Origin: Certhia americana
Lineage: Eukaryota; Chordata; Aves; Passeriformes; Certhiidae
Assembly (NCBI GenBank): GCA_018697195.1
Contig: CM031857.1
Span: 90,046,923 to 90,110,922, forward strand
Direction of reading: 5' to 3'
Length of the DNA stretch: 64,000 bases
Position numbers and translations under genes: made by a program
The notes under the pieces: model-generated
Databases searched by the model: none
What the model saw: the letters and a program-made list of their open reading frames with translations, nothing else
What the model was told of the DNA's origin: nothing
Part shown: positions 52,392 to 63,870 of the stretch, piece after piece
How the letters are laid out: each line of letters begins with the position of its first letter
Numbering within the stretch: position 1 is the stretch's first letter

Positions 52392-52780
52392 TTTTGGAGA
52401 GAGCAAATGCAGAGCTGAATAAGACATGTTACAGCAGAGATACAGCATTAGGATAAAGCAGCCAGGTCCTGGCAACAGGCTCAGCATGCAGCTGGGAGCA
52501 GGCATACCATGAAAGGTCCATCCATTTGACAACATGTTCCTGCTTTTGTGGACTGGCTCCAGAGTACATCCTAGTCAATTGTGCAGCCAAGCTGGCCAGA
52601 AATTTCCATCTTGCTCAGTTTGAGTAGAAAATGTAGCTGCATTGCATACAACTACTAGTGTGTGAAAATGTAACTTTGATATTTCCAAACTTTTTTTTCC
52701 CCAAGATCTCTGGTACTGGTGCCCAACTACTCCCATCAAGTGCAGATTTACCAAGTCTTTGTACATTTTTTTCTCCAAAG

Positions 52781-52949
52781 GTACCGCGTTGTGGTCCCAT
52801 ACCCACCGCAGAGCGAGGCAGAGATCGAACTGAAGGAAGGTGACATTGTGTTTGTGCACAAGAAACGGGAGGACGGCTGGTACAAAGGGACGTTGCAGAG
52901 GAACGGCAGGACGGGCCTCTTCCCCGGGAGCTTTGTCGAGAGCTTCTGA
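52781..52949 (+). CDS. SH3RF3: SH3RF3 last coding exon: SH3 domain 4
   Basis: The coding part of the terminal exon encodes window residues 389-444 and a TGA stop at 52947-52949. It forms a complete C-terminal SH3 domain: [10 protein letters not shown] (ALYDY position), the acidic RT loop [11 protein letters not shown], the ligand-binding tryptophan in EDGWYKG, and [11 protein letters not shown]. The protein ends at the edge of the fold, as expected for POSH family members. The acceptor is CTCCAAAG after a T-rich tract, in phase 2, matching the previous exon. The strong conservation against the neutral-looking flanks supports a functional gene. An in-frame ATG upstream at 52719 lies in intron and is not a start. 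Confidence 0.96.
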
Positions 52950-54386
52950 GGACGAATCGCCGCTCTCTCCACTGAGGAGCTTTCAGGGGAAGCTGCATAG
53001 CACAAGAAGAGACAGCAAAGAGAAACTGGACTGATAACCACTGCCATTTTTATTCCCAAAGACTTCCCCCAGGCCCTTCAGTCTGCAGCTCTGGGGACAC
53101 AGTGCCCCGCTGTGCTCCTGAGACCGTGTGCGGTGCATACAGTGGTATGTTGAAGTAGTGCCTTCCACCTGGAATCACAGACTGAAAGGACGCCCATCTG
53201 GACTGTAGTAACCTAAACTCTGGCTGTTAACCTTTTGTGTAAATTATAGAGAAGATATCTTTAAAAAAATTAAGAGGAAAGCTGTTATATTGCTGTAACT
53301 TATTTGTCAGAGCTGCAGTGTTCTTATTACTGGCCTATGCAAGATGGATTTGAGAGTTCAAGGAGGTGTGCTAGGAAGCTCTTAAACTGGGATTTTGTTT
53401 TTACCGAGGGAAGAAGAGGGGAGGGTGGAGAAAACCCCAGCTAAAGATCAGTGCATCATTGTGCAAGTAAGAATGAGGAGTCCAAAATGTTAATGTCATG
53501 CTTTCTATATACCTCAATGATATGCTGCGCAGGTTGGTCGATGCGTGTCGGTGTTAATATTCAGAGTGCCACACCACCCCGTGTCCTGGCACTGATGCCA
53601 GGGAGGTCCTGGAGGAATCATGGCTCCACCATTAAACTGTGGTTATTTGAGCAGAATCCCTTTTGCCTGTCTTCTGCCCGTATTATTATGCAGCATGGAT
53701 TTTTGTCCTTCGGTATCACTTTCCATTGCTTTTTTGTACGACGTACCTTTTTACTGTAAGAATTGCTCTACTTTATATATATTCCTACTAGATCAGACAT
53801 TTCCTCTTTTTCATACATCTGGTGCTATTTTTTTTAATTGTTAAAGATTTGGTTAAACAGAGAGGCTGCAACAAGATATGAATTCAACATATGAAATTAG
53901 AAACGTACCTGAAGATTGAGATCAGACTGCTTGTTCTTGCTTCATAGAGGAAAAGAGAAAAAGCTGCATGGTCACCAATAAATATACCTGGGGGAGCTGC
54001 CTGTGCAACACACACATGCTTGCTCTCTCCTACATATTTAGAGTGGCTGAAGATCCATGCTGAAGCACAGCGTTCTGTCTGGAGAGTGATAATGACTCCA
54101 GAATTGGAAATAATTCCCAGAGGAGTCATTTTAACTGACTTTTTCATGGCAATAAGAAGAACACTGCAGGTTCTAGCACACGCAGGGACCGTGGAGTTTT
54201 CCTGTGTCATTGTGTGACGGAGACGAGAGCTGATCTGCGACAACAGTAATTAGTGTTATGGAAATGTGATTTCTTACTGTAGAAATGTACAGTTCTGGAG
54301 ACTGTTGGATTTCTTAACGTCGTCAAGCTACAATACAAACTATATCAGGCAATATAAGCTTCCATCTACCAGGGACTTAAAGGTGC

Positions 54387-54392
54387 AATAAA
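54387..54392 (+). terminator. SH3RF3: Candidate poly(A) signal
   Basis: The canonical AATAAA hexamer lies 1.4 kb after the stop, with a GU/U-rich stretch just downstream. It is one of several candidates. Confidence 0.4.
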
Positions 54393-55157
54393 TGTGAGTT
54401 TAGCCAGTTATTTGTATGAAAAAGAATGAGAAAAAAGTCATAATGCAATTGTTGAGAGTATTTAAAAAGACATCAGCTCTTGAGGAGTGAATCGTGTTGA
54501 AAGGCCTTTCATAGCTATATCCGTACCTTGCCTCTGACAGCAGCTGGCTGTTTGCCAAAGCCCACATGTGGTGGGTGTTTAAAAGCATGTCAGAGGCACT
54601 GTAACCTGGAGATGATCTTATTAAAACAAAGAGGCCCAGTGGGTGAGCATCATCACTGCATTACCAGTATTTCATATGCGAAGGTGTAAGTTTTGTTTTC
54701 ATTCAAGCCGTGTGTACTAGTACATATCAAAACCCATGTAAGTGAGCATTCCTGTTTAAGTTCAGCTCTGTGACTTTGTTCTCTGTAAAATAAGTTCTTC
54801 TTGCTGTCACATGTTAACAAACCAAGTCCAGAAACACAGTTCATGGCCAAGTATAGCACCTTCAAACTGGGAGGCACCACTTTCAGGGTGTTTCTTTTTA
54901 TACTTGATGTTGCCGCATTTGTTGATATTCCAGATTGTAATGAGTCAGTCACTAAAAATTTAGTTACTGTTGAGAGGAAATTGCCTTTTTATAACCAATA
55001 AGAGACTGAAGAAATGTCTTCTGGAAAGACTTGCTTGAGGTTAGAGCCATATCTGTTCCACTTATTTGGTCCAGGTCAGAACTGGTGTCACTGCACCTCA
55101 GACAGTAAACTGCACAGTTAGGCAGTCAGCACTGCCAAAATGTGTGTTATTGATTCC

Positions 55158-55163
55158 AATAAA
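55158..55163 (+). terminator. SH3RF3: Candidate poly(A) signal
   Basis: An AATAAA hexamer lies 2.2 kb after the stop, followed about 40 bases later by a T-rich run. Confidence 0.35.
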
Positions 55164-56007
55164 AATTCTGGGTTAGATCTGTCAGAGATGAGAATTTTTT
55201 TTCTGACAACATACAGTGGTTAAAATGCTCTTAAAATTCTGTTCCCTGGTGTATTTACTATAGTCAGAAAAACGAAACAGGATGACAGCTTGCATGCTGC
55301 CTGTTCTGTTTAGCCAGATCTAAAATGGTTCCAGATCCCACTGTTTTATGCTTAACTCTAAGAGGACAAAACTTGGGGTGTGAGAGGATCAAGGAAAACA
55401 TGCAGATGTCATATCATTAAATCAGTGCTTTAAAATATATTTTTCAAAGAGGATGATGTTTTTTGAATGGTTGACAACCCTTCCAGTCATACCTTCTTCT
55501 AGGAAAATCTGGGGGGAGGGGGGAGGAGGTGTTCTATTTTGATAGCAGCTGTTTCTGGGCCCTCTTTATTGCTTATCACAGTTTGGGTTACTGAGTAATC
55601 TTCTTGGACAAATCACTTCCATGCCAGGAGCACAAGTATTAAGGTGAACTTAATACAGCCCAGTGATACAAAAACATGACCCAGTGCCATTCAGAAAGTC
55701 CTGGACTGAGAGAGGTTTTAGTCATGCTGTGGTCTAGTTTTAACCTGTCATGCCAGGAAAAGAGGGAGGAGGGGGTATCTCCATCTCCTGCGACAGGGTG
55801 GGAAAAGAAAAGATTCCTTCTGGTGGCCTCAGTTTGTAAAATGCCAGGTTTGTTCTTCTAGAAATGGGTTCAAGTAATTGAACAATTCCTTTGAACTTTG
55901 CACAGCTCAGAAAATGTTTTTGTTATACATGAATGTTAACGTGGTTTAGGAAATGTTGGCAGATATGAGTACAAATGAACTACAATGACTGTGTTTCTGA
56001 TTCTTTA

Positions 56008-56013
56008 AATAAA
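56008..56013 (+). terminator. SH3RF3: Candidate distal poly(A) signal
   Basis: An AATAAA hexamer followed by a pyrimidine-rich GGTTTCTCTCTCTATT stretch lies about 3.06 kb after the stop. Another AATAAA lies at 56158. Confidence 0.35.
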
Positions 56014-56030
56014 ATAAGTATTAAGGCAAC

Positions 56031-59000
56031 TTTACTGAGGTTTCTCTCTCTATTAGGAACAAGGTGAACAAGCAGTTTAAGTGGCTCTGAGGTTTGCAAA
56101 GAAAATAGGGAAGACTCCTCTGCAAACCCTGTAGTAATTCCCACATTTAAATACACAAATAAAAACTTGTTAGGGTAAGAGATGCCCGAACAGGAGTCAG
56201 AATCTCTGGTTCTTCCTATGGCACATCTGGGATTTCTTCAAAATCTTGAGAAGTTAACAACTTACTGTGGAGAAGAGGTGTGTAGGTCTGGAGAAAGAGA
56301 GTGGGTACAGCCCAGGAAGAGGCAGCAAGGTGGCAAGGGTAAGGCTGTGGCAGAGAGATTAGGAGGGGATGTGGAAGCAAAAATTTGAGCAGCCTCTAGT
56401 AGTGTTAAAGGGCTCCAGGTATGCTCTGAGGTCACCTGGTGGGTTGAGCAGGTTTGTAGGCAGAGGAAAACCCCTTTCCTCCTGCCCTGGGTAGGCTTGG
56501 GTGAGGCATCAGCAGGGTCCATGTGTCCTCTAGGCAGCATACAGCCAAGGAACTGGAAGAGAGGGAAGGAGCAGGTCGTACCCTGGGGAACTGGATGCCC
56601 CTTAACTCAGATGAGAGGTGTAAGCCCATTTTTGGACAAGGCCTGAGATTCCCATTCAGCAGCACAGTGCAAGGCATCTGGAGGGGGAACATGAGTCCAT
56701 GAGTGGGTCTGGATGTGTTTGCCTTGGTTTGGGTGGGAGACACCCCTGGAAGAGGCACCCACAGGTGGTGATTCTTTGCACAGTTAGGGAGCACATAAGG
56801 CAGGGATGAGCGAGGCACAGCTAACTCACCAGGTCATCTGCATGAGAGATGACACAAGTCTCTTTTTGCCCCAAATGGATCCTGAGTCAAAATTCTGAAA
56901 TGTGGGAGCCACTAGAATTTAAATGTGGGCAGGCAACACTTCTCCCTCTGCTAGGCCTTACTGGCTGTCTGACAAGCAGTGTGGTGCAAAACGCTTCACA
57001 GAGGAGCCTGCCAGCTACTTCCAAGCTGGTCTGGCATGCCAGCCCCCTTCACACTTTGCCAGGTCCTGTTCCTCTGGCATTTCTCTGTCCCCTGCTGCCA
57101 GCACATACCACACACCTCAGCCAGCCTTCATACTGCGTGTCACCCTGTACTTCTGCTCCAGTGCCTGATAGAAATTTAGGCCATGTTTTGAAAGAAAAAT
57201 AATCATTGTAATATTATTACACGGTTTGACTGTTCCTAAATGCTCATGGAGAGCAGAACCACCTGGACAACATCTGCAGGGCTTTCTTGCAGCCAAAAGC
57301 TCTTCCTGAAATCAGCAGCTCCTTATACATGGTGAACCTGGCAGCTACATGGCTTGGTTAGTTGGTGCTAAACTAAATAAATGAGCTGTACTGGAAGGAA
57401 AGCCAAGAGTTGCTGCAGTCTGGAGAAGGCCCTGTCTTTGCACCCCAGCCTTTCATGAAGCAAAAATAACTTTCCAAGTGGTCACAGATGTGTTTCCAAT
57501 CACTGGGGCATGGGTGTCTACCCTCCCTTGAGAAACCACTTGATTTTTCTGAGCCACCAAGCAGCACCACCTGCCCCATGGTGCTGCCAAGGGGCCATTA
57601 GCCAGAACACTGAAAAGCTTGTATCAAGGTGGTCCCTTTGCAGCACATGCCAGACAGCCTGTGTGAGTCCACCACGTTTACAGTACAGCTCTGTTTCAGA
57701 TGAGCCTACGTCTACTTGGGTCTCTTCTTTCCTCCCTAAGGAGACCCTGGTAGTCCCAGCGAAAGACAGCCAGTATCCTGCTGTCTTGGCCAGGGAGTCA
57801 CTGGAAGCTGTTTCCAACACAAATGGCTCTTTTGCACCAGCCAAGATGCAATGCAGTGTTTTCACAAAGGCAACAGGAATGGTTTTGCACACAGGTTTAT
57901 GAGCTTTGTGACCTCCTGTGTGATACACACGTTTGTGTCTGGAAAGCCCATGAGCAAGGAGTGCTGCCAGGGAGTGGGGCTGCACCAGTGCTACCTGCCC
58001 ACCCCTCTCAGAGAGGGAACTGGAAAGAACAGGACTGGCTTTTTAATTAAGGGCGAGTGTCCTTGGGGTAAATGCCGCGGAAACCTTGGGTTGGTCAAGG
58101 CCACCAGTGCTGTGCTCCAGCAAACAGCTGAAGGGGAGTGATGGGGGAGATGCTTTTGGTGGAGGGGCTACTGTCCTGTGTGGAATCCTCTTGGGGAACA
58201 CAGGAGTGATGGGGGCACAGCTAAGTAAGGGGGCAGAGGAAAAATGAAGTCAATAAGACAGGGAAGGGAGGGAGAAGTGTCTTTAACTTTCCTTTAAGAG
58301 AAGGAAAACATAACATTTGTAAACTGCATCTGCACAAGGGCTGATGAGAGCTGCTGACAGTCATGTCAGTGTGTGCAACGCCCTCCTGGCCCCAGGAGGG
58401 CAGCTGTGAGGTGTGCGTGGCAGGAGTGGAGGGCAGTCCCATCACCAGGAGAGCATGTCCTCTGCCATCCCACCTGGCCAAGGAAGACCACAATGAGTAC
58501 TTATGGACCAAGGTCCCCAAGGATGGCACTGGCACAGCCCAGGGATCTCTGGAGACAGGGCAGAGTCTGACAGCACACCTTCAGCTGCTGGGGGGACACA
58601 TGCCCAAGGAAACCCACTGGGAACCCTGGCTTTGGCACTGAATCAGGCTGCAAGTCAAAGTCTGACCCATCCCTGGCCCAGGGGTGGTCACCCTGCCCCA
58701 CATCACTGCTGCCTCCATGAGGCACTTGGCTCTCAAATGTGATGCTGCATAGCCGAGGGGTCTGGGAGCTGCCTCCACACCTTGCTCCCCAGCAATAGCA
58801 GAAAGGCATTCCCTTTCTCCTTCTGATGGGTATGTCGAATTTGCCCTACAGCTTCCCGCTGGAAAATCAGCCTTCAAGACAGGAGGGCAATTTGTTAAGG
58901 TTCTTCCCTCTCCCCTCCCCAGATAATTGTCTGGGATCTGTGTTAATGGAAACATAAATTGACTGCCACTCTGCTAAATGACAATCAGGTTTTGTTTGAC

Positions 59001-60627
59001 AGAGCTAGGAAGTATCTTATCCTGAACATTGGCAACAAACAATCTAAATGCAAATTGCGAAGTGTTTGGGGGTAAGGAGGCTGTTTATCTTCTGATGAGG
59101 TTATATAATAATGCAGAGGGGGGAGAGAATTGCCTTTCAATTCCTAAAGGCTATCAAAAAGTGTGATGGTTAAACTGTGGAGCCAGTGTTTACATTTTAT
59201 TTTAATGGAGCAGGTTCAGTTATTTGGTGTGGATTTTCTTTTAACAAATTACTTTTTTAAACAAGATACATCATGGCAGCATTTCAACCATATTTCAGCA
59301 ATTCTCAGGCACCCAGGTTAGCATGGAAAATGACAGAGCAGCCATCATTTTAATCCTGTTATGTCTATTGCTCCCAGCTTGTTCTCCTCTGATGAAACAC
59401 ACTGCTGTGCCTTGAAGAAGCAGGAAAACATTTGCTGCACTCGTGGCCTATTTCTCTTGTTAGATTACCAGGTTTGCACACACCAGTACTGCCCTGGTAT
59501 ATTCAACGCTCTTACACAGGACACAGCTGAAAATGTGAAATGCAACCAGCAGCTTCCTGAGGCATCACCATGTGCTGGGGTTATTTCTCATGCTGGACGC
59601 CCCACGCTGGATGTGCAGCAGCTTGTGTGCTAGTTGGTTGTTAAAAAAAAAAGTCACTTCAAAAGTCAGAACTTTCAGACCTGCTCAGCACAGCGCTCCT
59701 GCACAGTGCTCTGCACTCGGGGCACCGCACCGTGCGGGCAGCGTGCCGGGCCAACATCTGCAGCAGTGCCCGTGCTGGCATCTGTGCCCTGGGCATTTTC
59801 CACAGGGAAACAGTTTTAGTTAGTCTTGTCCTGAGAGGGAAGAGGTGTCCACAGCAGCTCAGGGGGTTCAATAACACGAAGCTTTCAGCAGCTTGCAGCA
59901 GCTTGGTCTCCTTGAAGTTTTTCCACTCCAAGTTTGTAATCTAATCTTCTCAGAGCTTGATTTAGACTTCTGCATTTCTCCATAAATTAAGAGTCAGGCT
60001 TGAGTTTACTCCAAGAGTTTTACTCATCTGGGAGGCAAAGGAAGAAAAGGATTAATGTGCCATTTTTATTTTCCCATTAAATATATATCTCATACAGAAA
60101 AATGAGCATGAATCTCTGCAAGGCAGGAGAAAAGCAATAGATCTGTGAAAGTGACACAAGTTGTGTGTGTATAAATTGTTGGGCCTGTAGACTACTTGGT
60201 GTAGACCAGCCAAATAACTCACACAAATCTATGAATAAAAGGACATTTGAATGTAAGTGGATACCACAGGAAAGGCCACAATAATTTGGATTTGTAGAAA
60301 GGGAAATCAATGAGTAGTGATTCCAGCCCCATTTAGGAGAGGGTAGCCAGGATTTTGGTTTCACCCACTGCCTCTGTGATGGAGACCTTTAAGGACCAGC
60401 CAGGAAATCCCTTGAAAGGGAGTCAATGAACCATGGGAGAAGGGCCATGGACAATTTCACAAATTCGACCAATTTTAGAACACCTGTTTAACTTACTGTT
60501 GTCAGAAAACACAGCAGATGATTTTCCAAAGGCTTTGATCACATGGCTGACAACCTGCCGCTCTTGGGAGAGGCTGAGGTGAGGGCAGACAGTGGTTATT
60601 GCTCCTCAAGTTGAACACAGGGTGTGA
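56031..60627. other. Intergenic sequence downstream of SH3RF3
   Basis: I see no exon with paired splice sites. The 56.4-58.9 kb part has higher GC content and therefore many overlapping open frames on both strands, none with a recognisable product. The 58.97-59.35 kb part is AT-rich and free of repeats, with an exact octamer motif ATGCAAAT at 59048-59055. Which gene comes next is not visible in the window. Confidence 0.6.
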
Positions 60628-60714
60628 CTCTTGGGGGTGTCCTGTGTAGGGCCTGGAGTTGGACTCGATGATCCTTATGGGAACCTTTCAACTCAGCTTA
60701 TTCTGTGAACATTC
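60628..60714 (+). mobile_element. CR1 3' tail fragment
   Basis: This is a short CR1 terminus in + orientation with GGTGTCCTGTGTAGGGCCTG, then GAGTTGGACTCGATGATCC and TTTCAACTCAGCTTATTCTG. Only the 3' untranslated end is present. A SINE with a CR1 tail is possible, but no tRNA-like head is visible. Confidence 0.75.
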
Positions 60715-60754
60715 TGCGAGTATATGAGGTACTTTGCCTTCACTACTGTGATAA

Positions 60755-60758
<4 letters not shown>

Positions 60759-60784
<26 letters not shown>
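60759..60784. repeat. (AT)13 microsatellite
   Basis: A perfect run of AT dinucleotides lies between the CR1 tail and the LTR. Confidence 0.9.
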
Positions 60785-60790
<6 letters not shown>

Positions 60791-60808
60791 CACATAAACC
60801 ACACACAT

Positions 60809-61498
60809 TGTTGTGGTTTGAATGACAGGTGTCTCCTAAGAAAGGCAGGAGCCCCCCTTGGAATGGAGAATGCAAACCACCTCCCTCCAAATTATTATAA
60901 CTTTGAAATTAAGGGGGTTCTCAGGCAAAGATCTGGGAATAGGAATAACAGTTCTTTATTAGGGGAACTACAATAAAAACAAAATCAAACAAAACAAAAC
61001 AAAACATGCAGTGTTACAAGGAAAAACAAATCCACTGACAGAGTCAGGATACAATTCAATGGTGGCTGCAGTCCCAGTAGTAGATGTGGCTCTGTTGAAG
61101 TGATGCTCCTGTAGAAAGAGTGGAGGGGTTTTTTTGCTGAAGGTCCAGTGATGATAGATGGTGATAGATGGGTCTTCATCTGAGAATCCAGTGGAAAAGG
61201 CTGCTTGGTGTCCCAAATCCCAGATTTTTATCCAGGTAGGAACACTTGGCTCCTCCCCCTGGATGGAGCATTTCTCAGTGGCATGATGTAATTCTATCAG
61301 TGAGACTCAATGGCCCATGAGCAGAAGATCTCTCCCTGGAGGGAGGCTGGGTTGTGGAACAGAGAAGGACCCCAGCAGGTTTTTTGACAGTTGGCCATGG
61401 ACCGACAATTACCCCACCTCCCCACCAAACCCCCTAGTTTCAACAGATGGTGATAGAATACAGAGTTTTGGTTACATTTTGCAATGCAACCCATGACA
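60809..61498 (-). mobile_element. Well-preserved solo LTR of an endogenous retrovirus
   Basis: Read on the - strand, the element runs from TGTCATGGGTTGCATTGC to CAAACCACAACA, giving TG...CA ends and about 690 bases. A TATA-like GGATAAAAATC lies at 61223-61233 and an AATAAA polyadenylation signal at 60955-60960, in the order expected for U3-R-U5. An AAAAC-type run at 60986-61005 lies within R. No retroviral coding sequence is adjacent, so it is a solo LTR left by recombination. The + strand ends and promoter signals are intact, which suggests a fairly young copy. I did not find an exact target-site duplication, and the ERV class is not certain. Confidence 0.7.
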
Positions 61499-63230
61499 CA
61501 AATGTATATATGCATTTACATACACATCTCTTTATGCATATCAACATCACTCCTTTCGTACCAGGCAAGAGCCAGGTGTTCTTGCTGAGCTGCATGCCAT
61601 CTTGATTGATGTCACTTAGGCTGGTCCAGGGCTACCTGTGTTTGCAACTAGAGCACAGGGTGCATTGGAAGAATATCAGATGTCAGCTGTAAAGCAACAC
61701 CAGGAAGTTGAGGAAAACCACCCTGAGGTCTGAGCTATGACTCCCTTGTCTGAAGGGCATGGCCATTCTGGCAGTTTCTGAATTTCCTCTGATGCCCTCC
61801 CACCAGTTTGGAGATGCAGCAATAGGATACATTTAAGAAATCATCAAATACCCAAACTTTCTATTAATGTCAGAAGACTCTGAAACAGGAAAGAAAACTG
61901 AAGCAAAAAATCAAGTCCTACTTCCTTCAGTTCTCCAGTCCTTACAGAAGAGCCCTTAATTAAATAGAGCAGTGCTCATTCAGATCTAAAGGTAGTAAAA
62001 TGCATTCTTGGGCATTTTCCATGACTTAATATGAAAAGCAGTTGCCATATTGTACCACCCATTTTCCCTGACCATAGGACAGTAAATTGCTCTGGAAACT
62101 CATACCAAATTAATGCTAGATTTTGCCCAAGTCAGTGTTAAAATCACTGCTTTGCTTTATCTAAGTATATGCTCATTAGCTGAAGGAAGGGAGCACAAGA
62201 AAGCCAGGCAGAGTAACTAGGGTGGGGAGGATTTGGTCTGGCAGTGTCTGGTTATTCATATGAAGCAGAGAGTCGGTGAGTGCCCGAGGCACCTTCCAGC
62301 CTCCACATTCCCCATCCTGGGGGCCAGACACTGTGCTGGGAGGGGAGCCAGCAGCTCAGGAGGTTGTCCCAAGGATATAGAGAATCACATCACTGCCTCA
62401 ATACTGGCTGGTGCCTGAAGCAAAGCCACCTTAGACATTGCTGGATACTCCAGCAGCTGGTGAGGCAGCATCTCCCACCACCCATTCTGCACTGCCAGGC
62501 AATTTCTGAGGTTCAGCACAAGCAGGAAGGGATGAAGCAGCCTGCAGCACTTTGGCCCAGCCCCAGGAGTGCTAGGATGGGGCTCGTGTATCAATTACAT
62601 GGCCCCTTCCCTGTCATCCCCTCCCTCCCTGTGCCAACTCAGGCAGCAGCAGGTCAGTGTTTGAGGCCCCTGGGCAGTGCTGGGTCAGACACCAACCTGC
62701 AGGCACCCACCAGCCCAGGCACAGACTGATCCCTGGGGGGCCCAGTCCAAAATTAGGACTGCTAAATGTGGGCACCCAAGCCTCCTCTGGGCTGTGGGGT
62801 GGGGTGTGGGCAAGGACCACTGCCAGCATGGCTGTAGCTTGAGAAGGAGCTCCTCAGGTCAGCAAATTTTCTCACTGAATACTTCAGGTTCACACAGATG
62901 CAGAGAAGCTTTTAGCATGCAGTGAGGAGAGGAAACTGCACTCTGGAACCCCTCTGCTGAAGTGTCCTGCTGATTTCAGTGCTGGTGAGGCTGGCAGCAG
63001 TGCAGACTGGTCCTGCAGCAGTGCAGACTGTTCTCACAGCTCTGCAGCCCGTGGCTGATGATGCCCAGCACTGCATCCTCCCTGTTCAGCACAGCCCTAG
63101 CAAGATGCAGGGATGCAAACTCGCTGGGTGATGGTGGCACAAGGGAGCTGCTGCTCCAGCCTGGCTCAGCTGGCCACAGCTCAGAAAGGGACACCCACCC
63201 AGCACCTCATTAGTCATGAACCACTCCTGG
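61499..63230. other. Intergenic sequence
   Basis: This is unique-looking sequence with a GC-rich part at 62.2-63.2 kb. The overlapping frames there carry no recognisable domain, and I see no paired splice signals or start context that would support a gene. Confidence 0.55.
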
Positions 63231-63239
63231 TAGATGGTT

Positions 63240-63870
63240 GTAAGGGATTTATTTTGTCATTAGTCTGATCTTGCTTTCTAAAGCTGACTTAGTTTCCAAA
63301 CTATATTCATTTTTGCACTTCCATTAATCTCCTTTGTTTGATAGACTAAATTAACTTTTTGAGGACAAATTAAATTTCTTTAACTTTCTTGTGATCAAAC
63401 AAATTATGGGGAAATTTTTTAAGTCAGTTATATTTTACTGAAATATCAGAATTATACTTGTGTGCATCTCTGTAATCCAAGCACCAGGGATTTTTTGGTT
63501 TTTTCTGAGGCGTCTGCTAATTTTTGTACTGAAGCCTTCCTACCACATCCCAGATGTTAATAAAATTGGAAATGAGCTGCACCAAGAATGCAAGGGAGAC
63601 AGAAAAAAACATGATGAGGGACGGTCCCTCATCTCAATAAAATCTGCCGCATTTCTCCAGGCAGTGTGTGAAATATAGCGGGCACATAATCCACAGGGCA
63701 ATAAAAGGCTGCCACATGCCTCCCCAGCACCCAGGGAGCTATCATTTTCAATTAGGAACAAAAGCCTCTGGCATGTGACAGCAGCAGCAGAGGAACTGAA
63801 CACAGTTAAGGCAAAATTTAGTTTCATTACGGCTTGATGCTGATTACAGTTTTTTCTTTGTTTTCTCACT
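63240..63870. promoter_or_regulatory. Possible conserved noncoding element
   Basis: This repeat-free AT-rich block holds several homeobox-type cores (CATTAATC, AAATTAAC, ATTAAATT). A 21-bp palindrome lies at 63613-63633, followed by an E-box-containing stretch. It has the look of a long-range enhancer downstream of SH3RF3, but no conservation data are available to me, so this is a guess from composition. Confidence 0.25.

Larger units (their letters stand above)
43022..52780 (+). other. SH3RF3: SH3RF3 last intron
   Basis: This is a 9.8-kb phase-2 intron with donor GTAAGT and acceptor TTTTTTTCTCCAAAG. It contains an ancient repeat near 47.1 kb, a pyrimidine-rich tract at 48.7-49.0 kb, a GC-rich patch at 49.95-50.1 kb and a CR1 fragment near its 3' end. 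The GC-rich patch follows a CTTGCAG but has a stop within seven codons in the gene frame, so I do not call it an exon. Confidence 0.85.
52950..56030 (+). other. SH3RF3: SH3RF3 3' UTR (end uncertain)
   Basis: The sequence after the stop codon is taken as 3' UTR. It is AT-rich with no coding frames. AATAAA hexamers lie at 53977, 54387, 55158, 56008 and 56158. The one at 54387 is followed by GTGAGTTTAGCCAGTTATTT, a U/GU-rich stretch suited to cleavage. Which sites are used, and so the true end, cannot be read from DNA alone. The UTR might be as short as about 1 kb or as long as 3.2 kb. Confidence 0.5.

Noticed and set aside
12810..52949. Assignment to SH3RF1 or SH3RF2 instead of SH3RF3
   Set aside because: The SH3-3 sequence, the LLKLLAGASTKKKSR segment and the C-terminal linker fit SH3RF3 better from memory. 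SH3RF2 lacks a fourth SH3 domain. A BLAST search would settle it.
56262..58955. Many overlapping 60-155 codon frames on both strands downstream of the gene
   Set aside because: They come from locally higher GC content. None shows a domain, a plausible start context or splice continuity, so no gene is called.
60968..61216. 82-codon - strand frame within the LTR
   Set aside because: It is the translation of LTR regulatory sequence (R/U3), not a retroviral gene.
62280..62729. 149-codon + strand frame in GC-rich intergenic DNA
   Set aside because: Low-complexity Q/H/P-rich translation that overlaps frames on both strands, with no recognisable family.
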